Shown here: positions 45,024 through 57,324 of the stretch, piece after piece
How the letters are laid out: every line of letters begins with the position of its first letter
How positions within the stretch are numbered: position 1 is the first letter of the stretch
NCBI GenBank assembly: GCA_016169945.1
Contig: JADLSH010000085.1
Coordinates: forward strand, 2,232,001-2,296,000
Direction of reading: 5' to 3'
DNA: 64,000 bases
From: Trachythela sp. YZ-2020
Taxonomy: Eukaryota; Cnidaria; Anthozoa; Malacalcyonacea; Clavulariidae
Notes under the pieces: model-generated
What the model saw: the letters and a program-made list of their open reading frames with translations, nothing else
Told to the model about the DNA's origin: nothing
The model's database searches: none
Program-made: the position numbers and the translations under genes

Positions 45024-45778
45024 GTGAGTAAAGTTTTTGCTTATTAAATTTATTAAACATAAAAATTATACTGATGTTTAAGTAGGTTGATCTGAGTTTA
45101 TATTTCGCCCTAACATTTCTGTCTTTTATATTTATTACAAATGGTGTATGTTTTTCAGTAGGTGTTAGTTGATGGAATACCTAGCCAGCAGCAGTTGCGA
45201 AAAATGCAACATAGGCTCTCTGACAGGAACTGAATCTGCGGCCCTGCGATTCCGGTGCAGCGCCCTAACCAACTGAACTACAGAGTCCAGTTGCTGAGTA
45301 TTAACCGACCTATGTTTTTCAGTTTTAAGATAAATTGGTAATATAGTAAACAAATTATTCTGCAGTATAGCTACGACTATACAGGTACTTGCATGCTGCA
45401 CAATTACCAGTACATGCAGTCGAGAGGTGTCAGAACACAACGCTATGAATGTTCTGTTTGCGGTCAAATAATCGTACCAACTAGAACCGTAAACCGCACG
45501 AACCGCAGCCTTAAACCGTACGAATTGCAACCGCTAACCGCACGAACTGCAAACGTAAGTACAATACGGTACGGTACAGTACAGTTACTTAAGTTAAGTT
45601 ACTTCTCGGACGTGTACTCAGTAGTTGCATCCATTTTTGCGACAGATGCATGTACTTTAGAATCCAATTTTATAACAATTCTTATGCCCTGTTTTCACAC
45701 GCACAAACATTCTATTTTGCTTTGAGTAATTTCGCTGTATTCCTGGTTGACTTCTATATTTCTATATTTCAATTTAAG
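45024..45778 (+). other. Intron 9 with a SINE copy
   Basis: It contains a minus-strand tRNA-derived SINE unit at 45150-45310 (tRNA-like part 45213-45290, more diverged than those at 2811-3400) and a run of related words (ACCGCACGAACCGCA...) at 45490-45560. Confidence 0.6.
45150..45310 (-). repeat. tRNA-derived SINE, diverged copy
   Basis: The minus strand has GTAGTTCAGTTGGTTAGGGC (A-box-like) and CAGATTCAGTTCC (a decayed B box). The leader and tail match the SINE units at 2811-3400 and 20333-20640. Confidence 0.65.
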
Positions 45779-45877
45779 AAAACTCGGTTAATGAAGCACT
45801 TAGAAGAACGACATGGTTGAAAATCCCCTCTTCTACATATCAATATCAAATTAATCACATACAACTTTCTTGGGCAG
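45779..45877 (+). CDS. Exon 10: CTLD4, N-terminal part lacking the hairpin cysteines
   Basis: It runs from TATTTCAATTTAAG to GTACGT, phase 1 to 1 (residues 596-628). It reads ENSVNEALRRTTWLKIPSST, then YQYQINHIQLSWAD, joining DARSYC in exon 11. The Trp and Tyr of the usual C-x-x-GW...CY hairpin align, but both cysteines are replaced (TTW, STY). Loss of the pair together implies the accessory disulfide is gone. The exon depends on splice logic because the sequence alone is diverged. Confidence 0.65.
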
Positions 45878-46245
45878 GTACGTACAGTAATCAGTGGTGC
45901 ATGTACAGCAGCTAGTTTAGTTTGGTAATTCTTTTACTCAATTATTTATTTGTTGCTTATTTGATCTACAATTATGTGATTTTCAACATGTGCCTGTTTG
46001 TTCAAAAATATGAAGCGATAGCAGAACTTTCAAACAAACTTTTAAGTGTTTGGAAATCAGATGACCATGCAACTTGACAAAACGATAACAGGATAACGGC
46101 ACTCGTGTAAAATTCTACAGTATTGGATATGTATGGTCATCGTGACTGCAAGATTGTTAAAACCGTTTTGGGGGTGTTTGTTTTGTGTTTTTTAAAATTT
46201 CGTAGTGGCAGCCGTAACGTAAGGTAATTCTAATTTTTGCTTCAG

Positions 46246-46455
46246 ATGCACGATCTTACTGTTTGGAACAAAAAGCTGATTTACTGAGTATGAGTACTGG
46301 AGTAGTAGCAACGTACATGGAAACGCGTTTGAACAGTCTGAGACCTTACGCTTGGTGGATTGGATTAACTGAACGTGATTATCCTACATATTATTATTGG
46401 ACAGATGGCAGTCCTGTTAACTATATTGGCTGGAGTGGATATATTTCTAGATACG
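46246..46455 (+). CDS. Exon 11: CTLD4, middle part
   Basis: It runs from TTTTTGCTTCAG to GTATGT, phase 1 to 1 (residues 629-698). It reads DARSYCLEQKADLLSMSTGV, then YAWWIGLTERDYPTYYYWTD and GSPVNYIGWSGYISRY. It contains the alpha-1 helix Cys and the WIGL core but no EPN. Confidence 0.85.
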
Positions 46456-47592
46456 GTATGTTTCGCTCTTTTAACTTTTGCCGAAAAAAATATTTTCTGA
46501 TTAATATTTAATCCAATCGTTTGGGCTGACTGTATACCAAGCTTGCAGAATACATAATAACAGATTAAATATATATAATGAGTTCACCGATCGTGACGCA
46601 TATATATTTAGTGTAGTTGCGTTGTTCACAGCAGCTTCTGGTTATAATTTTGTACTCTTTGACGCGTTCTCGACCATGAGAAAACTTAAAGTATAGTCAC
46701 CCAGGTGACGTCTTTTTATCTATTCATGTACTAGGTAAAGGTATGGTATTGAGCTGTGCAACTTGGAAAAGATATGCGCGTCAGAAAACTAAGTCAATTG
46801 AGTAAAATTGCAGTTTAATAAATAATAATACGGCGTAAACGGATGATTTGCATATCAAGTTTCATCTATCCAATCATCCATTTGTGTTTTGCATTTAGAA
46901 CTGTCCGTTAAACAATCGTGCAAAAACTGTAATCGCCTAGCAGCTTTTATGCATAGTTCAAATCTCATTGCATTTCTATTGTTTCTATGTGACGTGTAAA
47001 ACATGGATGATTGACCAGTTGCATACGTTGATATCTATATTTGAAGATCGTGCAGTCTCAGTTGCATGTTATAATTCAACTCATACTCCCGACGTAGGAT
47101 GCGTCATGGACGAGCGCAGTTTGAGGTCTTTGAAAGACTCGCGTGTGCTTGTCCATGGTTCATGCTATTATTTGTATATAATATTATACATGAAAAATTT
47201 ATCAGACAAATTATAAAACATCCTCTTGACCAATTTGTAATGTTTTCTGTTAACTTTAACGCCCAACATCCTTTTCTTTTGTGTATTTTTCTTCCTTGAT
47301 TTTGCATTTTCCCTTTTGTTCTTGATGTCCGATACATCGGAGACTGCTCGTTAAAGGGTCGATAGCATGCATGCATCATTTAAAGAAGATGACGTATTTT
47401 TCTAAAATCGATTGTGGAGCAAATTTAATGAAATATCCCAAAAATTTCTACCGAAATATTTTGTCAATGATTTGCCTTTTATAACGGGTTATTAATTGCA
47501 CTGCACTGCACGCTCGCAGTCAGGAATTGAGAATTTTTCATGTATATTATTTTACTTTTTAATCTGATCTATTCCTATATATATGTTTTCAG
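46456..47592 (+). other. Intron 11
   Basis: It is an AT-rich intron. A palindromic-looking stretch at 47090-47165 (ATGGACGAGCGCAG... / ...TCGCGTGTGCTTGTCCATGG) resembles the 47711-47875 hairpin family. No exon is recognised. Confidence 0.45.
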
Positions 47593-47685
47593 GTACTAAC
47601 GGCTGTGTTCATTATCGAAAGTACCAGTCAAGATGGCGTGCTGAAAGTTGCAATACACTACGGCCATTTGTGTGTATGAAAAAAG
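47593..47685 (+). CDS. Exon 12: CTLD4, C-terminal part
   Basis: It runs from ATGTTTTCAG to GTTGGT, phase 1 to 1 (residues 699-729), and reads GTNGCVHYRKYQSRWRAESC then NTLRPFVCMKKG. It has the last two core cysteine positions. In place of WND it has WRAE. With exons 10 and 11 the domain is a short-form CTLD with four core cysteines and probably no calcium site. Confidence 0.8.
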
Positions 47686-47710
47686 GTTGGTAAACCGTGC
47701 TTTTGGTATA

Positions 47711-47875
47711 GATAATAGTATGGTTTCGAGTGCACTTTGGATATAACATGCACGAGTGAGTTTTTCAAATACCTCAAAATAGCACGCGTCCGAAGGACGA
47801 GTGCTATTTGAGACCTTTGAAAAACTCACGAGTGCATGTTATATCCAAAGTTCACGAGATATCATGCTATTACTT
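47711..47875. repeat. 165-bp hairpin MITE-like palindrome
   Basis: TTTGGATATAACATGCACGA...GAGTTTTTCAAA pairs with its reverse complement ending TATATCCAAAG. The loop is CACGCGTCCGAAGGACGAGTG. Outer pairing extends to GATAATAGTATG/ATGCTATTAC. It is similar in style to 8880-9009. Confidence 0.65.
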
Positions 47876-49046
47876 ATTAATTATATGCTTAAAATTTTCG
47901 AGACAATTATACTTTCAACTTACTAGCTTCGGGCCTTCGGCGAACCGTCCACTGATATAAAGTTTTCGCTCCATTTATTATTATCTGTATGAATTGCCAA
48001 GCATTTGAAAGTGAACTGAACCATGTGGATTTCTTATAAATTCATGTAAACTAAATTTTCCAACTTTTAAGTCGTCATTTTCGTCCCGAAAATCCAAATT
48101 AAGTTTAAGCGAGCGGGCGCCATGTTGTTTTGTTTTGAGCAATTTGTACAGAACCTAGCTCAAATTTGATTGGTTCTTAGTGATTACAGATTTTTGCACT
48201 GTGTTACAGAAAATTCCATTGTATTACAGAAAATTGCCCTGTGATTACAGATTTTTGCACTGCTGTTTGGGATTAACTGCACTGAAATCAACCATAGTCG
48301 AGTAATATTTCTATGTATATTATTAAGTAAGAAATAGGCAGCGTAGTTTCGTGTAAAATATTATGAAGAAACCTCCACGACTAAATATTACCAAGACTGT
48401 CATTAACTCTTAATTGAATCGGATGGTCGAGGGTATTGTTGTTGCGAGTGTGTGTTGTTCTCAAATCGTGTGTTGGTCGAGAATCCATGCTACTGTATTA
48501 CAGTATACTTACTAAAATATTATATGTATTAACCATAGACTACCCTGGGAACCAGAGGGATATTTTCGGTGTTCGCCACCATATTTTTCACCTCTCTCCT
48601 TCGGCACTCACCGCCCTATTTCAAATAAAATAAGTCAATTTTTTTCGTTCGCCAAACCTGAAAAAACCTCTGGGCCAGGTACCAAACTGGAAACGCTTAC
48701 TACAAATGGTTTGTTTTTTAGTGTCGTTTTCCCATCATATAATGATGATGGGAAAACACTCGAGAATAATGACATTTTATCATATTAACTCCCTCGTACT
48801 AGCGTTGTTTGCCTTCGGAAATCGGAACCATATATTTATTGTTTAACTAAGAATGTTGCAGAGTGTGGAAATACTATGGATTCTATTTGGATATAGTATG
48901 GAAATCCAATTTCCATATAAATATCTATGCATGGATGTAGTAAGAAAATGGTGTAGACCTATATTATACATTGGTTCAGTGATGAGAATATTATTTCTAC
49001 CTAACTTTGAGCCTATTTGTATTTATCGTAGATCATACAGGGATCC

Positions 49047-49732
49047 TTTTAAGGTTACATTACATGATACACGTGCGTTATGGTAGATTGGACATTGCGC
49101 AACGAATCTTACGTGTAGTTTTACGAAATTTTAATTGAAATAAGCCAAGAAAATACTGATTTCGAAATAAATCGTTTGATGGGTGTTTAGATAAAATTTT
49201 TCAAGTTTTGTCTGACTAAACAAAAATATAGGTACTCCATAAAAACAAAAAAAATACGTGCAATTTACCCCAAAGTTTGTCTAGATATCACAATTTGAAT
49301 CTTCATTAATAAAGTAAAAATAAGTTAATTTACGTGTGCATGCGGAAATTTTCTCTTCTTTAATGGTTATTTTGATATGCCGTATTTTTTATGGCTTCTT
49401 TAACATCATGACAAGATCAATTACGATCACTACAAAAAATGAACCATTAAAGAAGAGAAAGTTTCCGCACACGTTTTTTTATCTTTACTTAGCTATGAAG
49501 ATTCAAATTGCGATATCTAGACAAAATTTGGGATAAACTGTACACTTAACTGGAGTACCTATGTTCAGTCAGACAAAACTAGAAATGTTTTACCTGAACA
49601 CCCAATCAATCGAAATCAGCATTTTTATGGCTTTTTCACTGAAAATTTGCATGGTAAAACTACACCTAAAATCCGTTGCGCATGTGTCCAATCTACCATT
49701 ACGCACGTCTATCATGTGATGTAACCTTAAAA
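49047..49732. mobile_element. Foldback element, about 330-bp arms
   Basis: TTTTAAGGTTACATTACATG...GATTGGACA at the left pairs with ...CATGTGATGTAACCTTAAAA at the right, and pairing continues to the centre near 49390 (CCATTAAAGAAGAGAAA against TTTCTCTTCTTTAATGG). Arms are roughly 90% complementary by eye. There is no transposase. Confidence 0.75.
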
Positions 49733-50196
49733 CCGCATTTAACTGAATAGGCACCCCTGTTTAAAGATTATTTAATTCATATTCAATCATCTCTTTGGTA
49801 TGATTTTTCGGGTTAAGTATCATGACTTAACCGCAAAGGATGTTCTCCGAGTCATATGTTTTAGTACTAAGTTGTAGGTAGGTAGTTATAGGTTATCAGC
49901 CAATACGAATTTATGGTTCATTTACAAGACAAGGATTACTTATTAAGTAAGCTATCAATTTCTCAACTACCCAATGGATGAAATGAGGGTACTCTACATA
50001 TTTAACTGTAACTGTAAGCCTATATGTAGTCATATTTCTCTCAACTTTTTATAACTAAGTAGGTTTCCTCTATTGTAATGTCGGATTCAAGTAATTATTT
50101 TGTGTATTTGACTGTAAATTTCGATTGTCATTAAACTATTAAACTATTAAACTATCAATTGTCCATGCACTAACTGCCTACTTTTTCTTATTCTAG

Positions 50197-50256
50197 ACCC
50201 TCCTGCATATAATGCATTTAATTCAGCATCGAGAATAAGTCTTGGTGTTACTGGGG
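50197..50256 (+). CDS. Exon 13: short linker
   Basis: The exon is 60 nt, phase 1 to 1, between TTATTCTAG and GTATGT (residues 730-749). It reads DPPAYNAFNSASRISLGVTG, a Ser/Pro-containing hinge between CTLD4 and the LamG-like domain. The evidence is splice sites plus symmetric phase. Confidence 0.55.
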
Positions 50257-50659
50257 GTATGTATATTCTCCTTTTGCCTGGAATTGGTTAATTACCATTT
50301 ATTCTGAACCAGTTTAGATCCACGATAGAGGGTTTTGCCTGTATGGTTTATGTCTGTATTCTAAATATATTAATATTTAAGAATATTTCTCCCTCCTCTA
50401 CATAAAATTGAGTTGTGGTTATAAAACTTTATCTAAAATGGATATAGGTGATAAAATGGATACTTATGTGTATCTATATACTTGTAACATTCAGGCATGC
50501 TATTCGTTTTCAGTATTATATAATAGCTTTAAAATATATAGGATAAAGGAAAAATGAGTTGTGCGTTAATACAGAATTCTTACTTAACGCTTCACATTCT
50601 TCCATGTACAAGCAGGGAACTGCAAGATGTTTTCCCTTCTTAAGGGTTTGAAAGAAATT

Positions 50660-51335
50660 GGAAGTATTATTATTATTATTATTAAAAAATATTTACACAG
50701 GATAAAACACTTCAGTAATGGATTACTGCTATCAACGCGTGTCCTGCATGTACAGTATCACAATAAAAACATGCAAACTAAAATAAGAAACTAATTAAGA
50801 TCAATATTAATTGTTATATAAACTAAGGAAAGCGATAGGTATACCAAGAGTACTATCGTTCATTTGTACTACAAGCTAAAATGTTCTTTCAATGCTCTTT
50901 TAAATAGCATGAAACTATCGATTACTCTGACATCGTAGGGTAGTTTGTTAAACTGAATCGTCCCATTATAATAAAAGGCGCATTTTGTACATTCAAGTTT
51001 TATTTTTGGGATTCTGAGACTGAATCCGTTATTGCGCGTGTTCTTCTCATGTTGTAAACGCTCAAAATAATTGTTAAAATTACTGCAAGTGTTCTTGTCT
51101 ATGCACTGTTTTAACAGCAGGCAAGTTTGAAGTTTTGCGAAGTTCATCAAATCCGGTACTCTGAGATGTGCAGATTGACTTGGATCAATTATTCTAGCAG
51201 CTCGATCTTGGAGGCTTAGAACTCGTGCAAGTTGAGTTGCATTCAGGTTAAGAGTAACAATGCTTGCATATGTTAATAAGGGCATAATCATGCACTTATA
51301 TATGGATTCCGCGGCGTCCATTGTTAAAGACCATC
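50660..51335 (-). pseudogene. LINE C-terminal fragment in intron 13
   Basis: The minus-strand frame (51321-50869) reads ESIYKCMIMPLLTYASIVTL, then LQDRAARIID and later YYNGTIQFNKLPYDVRVIDS and LKEHFSL-stop. This is the post-RT tail of a LINE. An (AAT)n tail at about 50680-50660 marks its 3' end. The RT is missing (5' truncation). Confidence 0.7.
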
Positions 51336-51998
51336 ATTGTTAAAGAAGTATAAATAATATTGAATGATTTACAGATACGAAAGTATCTTTGAGATAAATT
51401 GTAATAGAAAGTTACTTTTCGAATGTGGTTAATTAATGGCATTGAAAAATAACATGTCCAAAAAATATTCTTGACAGTTGTTAATCATTTTTCTTATGAC
51501 TGGTATCCAGCAACTCATCGCCCATTTTAAGCAAAGAACCAAGGCTTCCAAATATTATGCCGACACTAACACCCCATTGGAAATTACCGCCCTAGTCCGA
51601 CAAGGTCTGTCCCTCATGAAGGCGTTTTTTCTATCGGGCGTTAAAGCATAATATGACTATAACGCGGAGGGTCTAAACTGCAGGTTGGAGGTTGGTGCAC
51701 GTTTGTGCTGGTTGATGAGATAATCAAGATTGTGTTTGGCTCTTTTCATGTTGTTTTAGACTATAAAATCATAAACCTAGCCTACATCCAACACCCAACC
51801 TGACCAAAACTGCAAAACTCAACCACCAACCTGTAACCTGCAATTTATTTGAGGGCCACAGGTTTGTCAATTTATTGTAAGGTGCTACCCTCACGAAATA
51901 AAGTTTTTATCTTATATAGACCATCTGACTATCACGCTCATCAAAGTCGTTTCTCTCAATCTCTCGATATCTATGAATATATTTGTTCCTTTATTTAG

Positions 51999-52494
51999 TT
52001 TGGATGAGCAGTGCCACCCACTACTGGCCTTTTTCTGCCGTTGACGATGGCAAAATATCGGGAACAATAGATGGTCAAGTATTTGGAAACATCAAGGTTA
52101 TATCTGGTGTGAAGGATAAGCCAAACAGTGCTTTACAATTCTCAAAGTCTGGTACGTATATTGATGTCCCATTTGAGGCCGAAGATTGCTTAACCTTTCC
52201 GGATACCTGCCCTTCAAAACAGCTGACACTTTCGTTTATGGCTTCGTTCGATGCTACTGCTGCGAATTGGAAAAATGTAGCGATTTTGGATTCTTTGGGA
52301 GGAAACGAACTCAACTCAACTGGAATATCTGTTTCTATTGATCAAAAGAAACTTTGGTTTGTGGTTTCTTATGTTGACCTGTTTTGGAAGATAAGCATAC
52401 CTATTCAGGGAGATGGAGTTTGGCGCCATTATGTTCTCATTTGTGCTCAGAATATTATTCATGTTACTGTGAACGGCAAAAGTGCAAATTCAAG
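51999..52494 (+). CDS. Exon 14: LamG-like (concanavalin fold) domain, part 1
   Basis: It runs from CTTTATTTAG to GTTAGT, phase 1 to 2 (residues 750-914). It starts VWMSSATHYWPFSAVDDGKI, typical of LamG-like jellyroll domains. Then come KPNSALQFSKSGTYIDVPFE, the CLTFPDTCPSKQLTLSFMAS strand with a Cys pair, and GDGVWRHYVLICAQNIIHVT. Such domains bind sugars or proteins. The next exon completes the fold, with matching phase 2. Confidence 0.8.
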
Positions 52495-53126
52495 GTTAGT
52501 AATCGTAATTACCGCAAAATGATACTCTATTATATATGCCCTGCAGAGACGTACAGTATCTATTGCAGGCACGTTTGACGGTGAGCCTGCTTAGGAGTGA
52601 GGGAGCTTAATTAATAGGTATGGGTCCTTATTGATTTCACTGAAACACAGCAAGTAAAAACGAAATTCCTTATTGTTAAGGGCGAAGCTATATTACTTGT
52701 AATACGATTGGCGGTCCTAAAGCCGATTTGGGGCGATTTTAGGTGATTTTAGGTCCCAGAGTATATATAGGCCTCATAATTATAAAGAACACTTCCTGAG
52801 AAGAGCTTAAGTATACCATACCAATGAACATTTACCTGAGTATCTAAATCTGATACTCGCATGCAGCTAATTATATAGTAGAATTTTAGATGCTGCAGGA
52901 TAACCAAATGTTCTCCATAATTGTATGTTGTGTGACGACCTCCTTGCTTCCTTTCTCAGGAAATACACTGATGACGCTAACTTAAGTTTAAAACCTATGT
53001 ATTTATAGGTTGAAAGCGAACTAGGAAAATTCTATATTCCATTATTCCCTTTAATAGTTATATGCCGATATTATGTATTTTTGGTATTTACCTTCCCCTA
53101 ATATGCCTTTTTCTTTTGTGTGTTAG
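52495..53126 (+). other. Intron 14
   Basis: It is a 632-bp AT-rich intron, with donor GTTAGT and acceptor TTGTGTGTTAG. Nothing else is recognised. Confidence 0.5.
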
Positions 53127-53299
53127 AGCCTTTGAACCAAATACTAGAAAGACAGTACATTCCAAAAATTTAAAAAGGAATTTCCACATTGGACTACAAG
53201 CTAATGCAAAAGTAACATCAGGTGCTATTGGTTTTGCCATGTTGGCATTCTGGGAGGGTACCATCCCTGAAAAGGATATTCGGGCAATTTACAAGACCG
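53127..53299 (+). CDS. Exon 15: LamG-like domain, part 2
   Basis: It is phase 2 to 1 (residues 915-972) and reads FEPNTRKTVHSKNLKRNFHI, then GLQANAKVTSGAIGFAMLAF and WEGTIPEKDIRAIYKTG. The W-x-x-x-I/L-x-x-x-x-I...Y motif near the end is the usual closing helix/strand of LamG-like domains. The donor is GTAAGC. Confidence 0.8.
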
Positions 53300-54358
53300 G
53301 TAAGCAGTGCTTTTGCTGAGAAATCACCTTGCCTTTGCCATGCATTACAATTGTGCGCTTTAATGTAAGTTTTGAGAAACTATAGAACAGATAGCGCAGT
53401 CCATTGTTTAGACTTGCTACAAGTCGACTCGCATTAAAAATTGTTCTAAAGTATAATGATTGGGTTACTACGGACTGGGTTAATACGGACTAGGTATTAA
53501 TACCGACTCGCGCTTTAAGAAAATTGGGCTTAACTGTGCGTCTAGGCAGACTAGGCTTTACCGCGCGTGTAAATTGTAGCAAGTCTATCCATTGTTCACT
53601 GGTGCAGAAAATGAAGCCGGTTCGACCATAGTCATTAGGAAGGTGGTTTCATAACTCGTTGGGATACAACAGAACTTGTTATTTTTAGTGTTTTACGTTT
53701 ATGCAAAATATGGTCGGCTCATCGTTACGTGCGTATTGTATCTTCGCCCAGTTGTATTTTCGTTGATTCTATTCCGATTTCCTTAATGTGTTCATAAAAA
53801 ATGTAGCATCATGAACAGTTGAAAATTTCTATTTGACTGGGAGGGAGGTTAGCGTACGTTAATACCGCTCCGATTTCCATGCGTCCGAATTTTCCGGAAT
53901 AACGTATTTTTACCTATTAAATTGCGTCAACACAACAACATTGATTGACGATGGCCAGGCGTGTATCTCTTTATTACCGGACATATAAATATAGTATTAA
54001 CATGACGGCTGTTCGTAGTTAAATCAATTTAATGAGTTTTTAAAAGTTGATGCTTCTGGCGAAGAGGACGGGGAAAATAGGGCAATGTTAATGTATGAAA
54101 TTATACGTCCTTCACATATTTTCTATATAACGTGTGAAAAGGAAGATTCATATACTTCGCATGTAAAATTTCTTATTTCATGATTTATGTTGTTATGTTA
54201 TATATTCATCAGTGAACCATATGAACTTTTAGGGACTTTTTCAGTAAATATACGTGTATTGTTTACCCATGGGACCAACCCGATATAATATACTGTACAC
54301 TACTGTCTCTTATTAAGTTCTGTAACACGGCAAAATGTATTTGTCTATTTCTTTTTAG
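53300..54358 (+). other. Intron 15
   Basis: It is AT-rich. The words GACTGGGTTAATACGGACTAG near 53470-53500 are locally repeated, and GTTCACTGGTGCAGAAAATGA near 53596 recurs at 59421. No exon is recognised. Confidence 0.5.
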
Positions 54359-54544
54359 AATTTGGTTGGTGTCCTAATGGTTGGATTGCGTTTGGAATGT
54401 CCTGCTATGAATTTACTACAGGCAGATCAACATGGGAAGTGGCACGTGCGCGATGCCAGGGTTTAGGTGGGGACTTGGCTACAATCAGTACGCCAGTGGA
54501 ACAAGCATTGATTACCAGAAAATTACAAAGAACGTCGTGGATTG
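54359..54544 (+). CDS. Exon 16: CTLD5, first half
   Basis: It runs from TTTCTTTTTAG to GTACGT, phase 1 to 1 (residues 973-1034). It reads EFGWCPNGWIAFGMSCYEFT, then TWEVARARCQGLGGDLATIS and RKLQRTSWI. It is a long-form CTLD with the N-terminal Cys pair intact. The domain continues 4.1 kb downstream across a large transposon insertion. Confidence 0.85.
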
Positions 54545-55526
54545 GTACGTAGTATAATTAGAAGGCGCGCATACAGGTACTCTACCTTCACCTGCCAAAG
54601 TCGAGTATTCGCGTATAAATCAGTTAAACATGCATGGCCAGGAAAAACAAGACACCCGATTCTCATTTCTCATCCAATTTTCTCCCAAATTCAACTTAAA
54701 TTGGATAGTGGACCTACCGGCATTAGATTCGACAATCTCGTTCCCCGAGCCTGTGAACCTTTTGGCAACTGCCAGGACGAGATTGTAGATTCGAAAGCTC
54801 ATGTAGTAAAGTGATGCAATCCTATTAACAAATTACATTTACGTCCCAATGTTTGGATCGACACTTCAGTTTGGCAGCCTCGTGCCCAGGCGCTTTAACG
54901 TGCTAAGCGGTTGCATGAAGAGCGCGCGGGACAACACGCGAGGGGAGAAATGGAAAATTCGGCGGGAAGCGCCTGGGAGAAAATGCTTTCAAGATGGCGG
55001 TCAAAATTTGTAATCAAAATGTCAACAGAAAGATATTATGCGAATAAAGGCAATAAAAATTTTTTCAAAACCATGATATATCAAGGCAACGTGTGGAGTA
55101 TTTACTACAATCTACAGCCTGGAAAGGAGTAAAATATAGACACTGTATTGTATCAGTGTGACACTGATTTTAATATTGGATAGATCGATATAAATACTTT
55201 ATAACCTGTCAAGGGAAGAATGGGGTATATTTGTATACAATGTACTCTACTGTCTCTACATGTACAACTATAAAAGTTTATATTTGCATAATATTTAGCA
55301 TGAAAGCCAGAAAAGTTTTTAGCATACTTCTTAAGCAGTGACAGACATTTTGTAAAATATTGTAGGTGCAAATATGGTCTACTTGCATATTTTGACCCTT
55401 CTCGTTAGCTTCTATTGCAGTAATGTTCCTTTTTTCAGTCTCGCTTGGCTTAAATGTATTGCAAATATACTTGATGAATCATTAATGATGATGATATCAA
55501 GTTATCATAACTCTATTAGTTACTTA

Positions 55527-56077
55527 GGCCCCTACAAGTTGATATTTAGTTTCTGGTCCGCCGTTAACTTCGTTTAGGACGCGGGAGGGGTGGTTAGGAC
55601 TATAGGACATAAATTACAATGTGGCATTAAAGGCTTTATGACTGAACATTTTGAAGCCTATTTATTTTCTATGTATTTCTTGCAAACGTCCGTTTGCTGC
55701 TCTACAGATTTCGTTCCTTGTCATAGCAGAACCGTAGTTTCCTTGAGTTTTTCATGCCAGCTGTATCAGAATATTATTAAATCTATATAAAACTTGATTT
55801 AATAGATGATTCAAAAATCGACATGCATTTTAAAATACCTTGGATTGATGATTGAAGCCCCCATGATGCCAAAATGAGAACACATACCTATACTACAGCG
55901 GTATTTACATGAAATACTTCATTTTATTATTTTTTTGTTGTAAATAGCACATTTATCGTTCTACAAAGTACAATCCTTTGCCAAAATTTTCAAGTACTAG
56001 AATAGTCCTAAAATAATACTCTCTACAAAAAGGATGCGGGCGGCGGACCAGAAACTAAAGATCAACTTGTAGGGGCC
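55527..56077. mobile_element. 551-bp PIF/Harbinger-like MITE
   Basis: The ends GGCCCCTACAAGTTGATATT and ...CAACTTGTAGGGGCC are inverted, and TTTAGTTTCTGGTCCGCCG pairs with CGGCGGACCAGAAACTAAAG. TTA flanks both sides (55524-55526 and 56078-56080). It is nested in the 54875-58011 element. Confidence 0.75.
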
Positions 56078-56848
56078 TTAGTTTAGCAGTATCTTACATA
56101 TACAAAACACTCAAAGGGCATTGCAACCATCTCCTTCACCCCCAGTGTTTGCCACTCACATGAAGCTGGATTAGGGAAACTATATTGATGCCCAGCACTC
56201 TTCTCTCAATGAGTAGAATTGTCTGATGTAGACAGAGTGTAATATATTATACAGAACAAATATGCATGGTGAAATTTGCATCTACAAAGTGTTGACCATT
56301 GGTCATACTTAGCAGTAACATTTTTCTGCCAAATTTGTCTTGATAAAATAGAATCAGAGTATGTAAAAGATACACATTTATATTTTTAATTTTAAAATCA
56401 ATAAACAATACAATTTTGTGTGTGTATTCACTATTTAATTCTTCTGTCAGATAGGACAAATAGCTTAATAATTATTAAGCTTCATTCTTAATACATTCAG
56501 GAAAACTGACTGTCACACATAGTGTTAAAAGATTTTTGCCTGCATCAGTAATTAGATCAAGTAAATTCATTTTAAATCAGACTGTTTGACAAATGAGTCA
56601 TTTTAAGCAAACACACTATGTTCAATTTCTTCACACAATTTCTTCCTGAACATTGCTAACTGCTTGGATTATCTGGAAATATGGAAAGATGTCAAAATTA
56701 TGCACTAGTTAATGACCCCAACCATTGATGACTTTTGTGGGAAAGTGGTGATTTATGCTCTGATGATTGGATTTCCTCAGTAAATCACTCAATGTCTGTG
56801 ATATCAATGACATATTAGACAAAACAGTATCTGTGGATACTAATGCAT

Positions 56849-57324
56849 CAGTCAATTCTAGTATTGCCCGGCTACCCCCGGGCATTTGCAAACTTTCTTT
56901 GCCCAGGGGTCGGGCATTAGTACTTGCAAAATTTCCCCGGTGCCGGGCATTTGTCTCTCTTTCCGGAAATGATTGTAGTTTCTGCAGCAGCTGCAGCGAA
57001 CATATTCATCCATGAATATGGATGAAAGTATTTGTGTCATACACACAAACAAATATAACTTGTGAAGCAAAACTTGCTCGTCTTTACAAGGCTTAAAAGT
57101 TAAAACGTCATTTAATTAAGAATGTAAAACTTTATCTCATGATATTCTGACAAAATCTATGTGTTGGTTGTGATATTCTGACAAATCTATGATTTGTCAT
57201 TATTTCTTTGTCCCGGGGTGGGGCATTGTTGTGCTTTCTCTGCCCAGCCCCAGGGAATTTTACACTTAGAGAAAAAATTAGTGCAAATGCCCGGGGAGGG
57301 GATGGGCAATGCTAGAATTGACTG
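56849..57324. mobile_element. 476-bp MITE with CAGTCAATTCTAG ends
   Basis: The left end CAGTCAATTCTAGTATTGCC, followed by GGGCATTTGCA, pairs with the right end TGCAAATGCCCGG...GCTAGAATTGACTG. Both sides carry a palindromic ATGCAT/ATGCA, so the target duplication is probably TGCAT or similar. It is nested in the 54875-58011 element. Confidence 0.7.

Larger units (their letters stand above)
47686..50196 (+). other. Intron 12 (2.5 kb) with hairpin and foldback elements
   Basis: It contains the hairpin at 47711-47875, unit repeats near 48180-48250 (GATTACAGATTTTTGCACTG twice) and the foldback at 49047-49732. No coding content is recognised. Confidence 0.55.

Noticed and set aside
45779..45877. 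Alternative reading that CTLD4 begins only at 46246
   Set aside because: The 46246 exon starts in the middle of the CTLD (DARSYC), and 45779-45877 supplies the missing strand and LSWA with exact phase, so inclusion is the better model.
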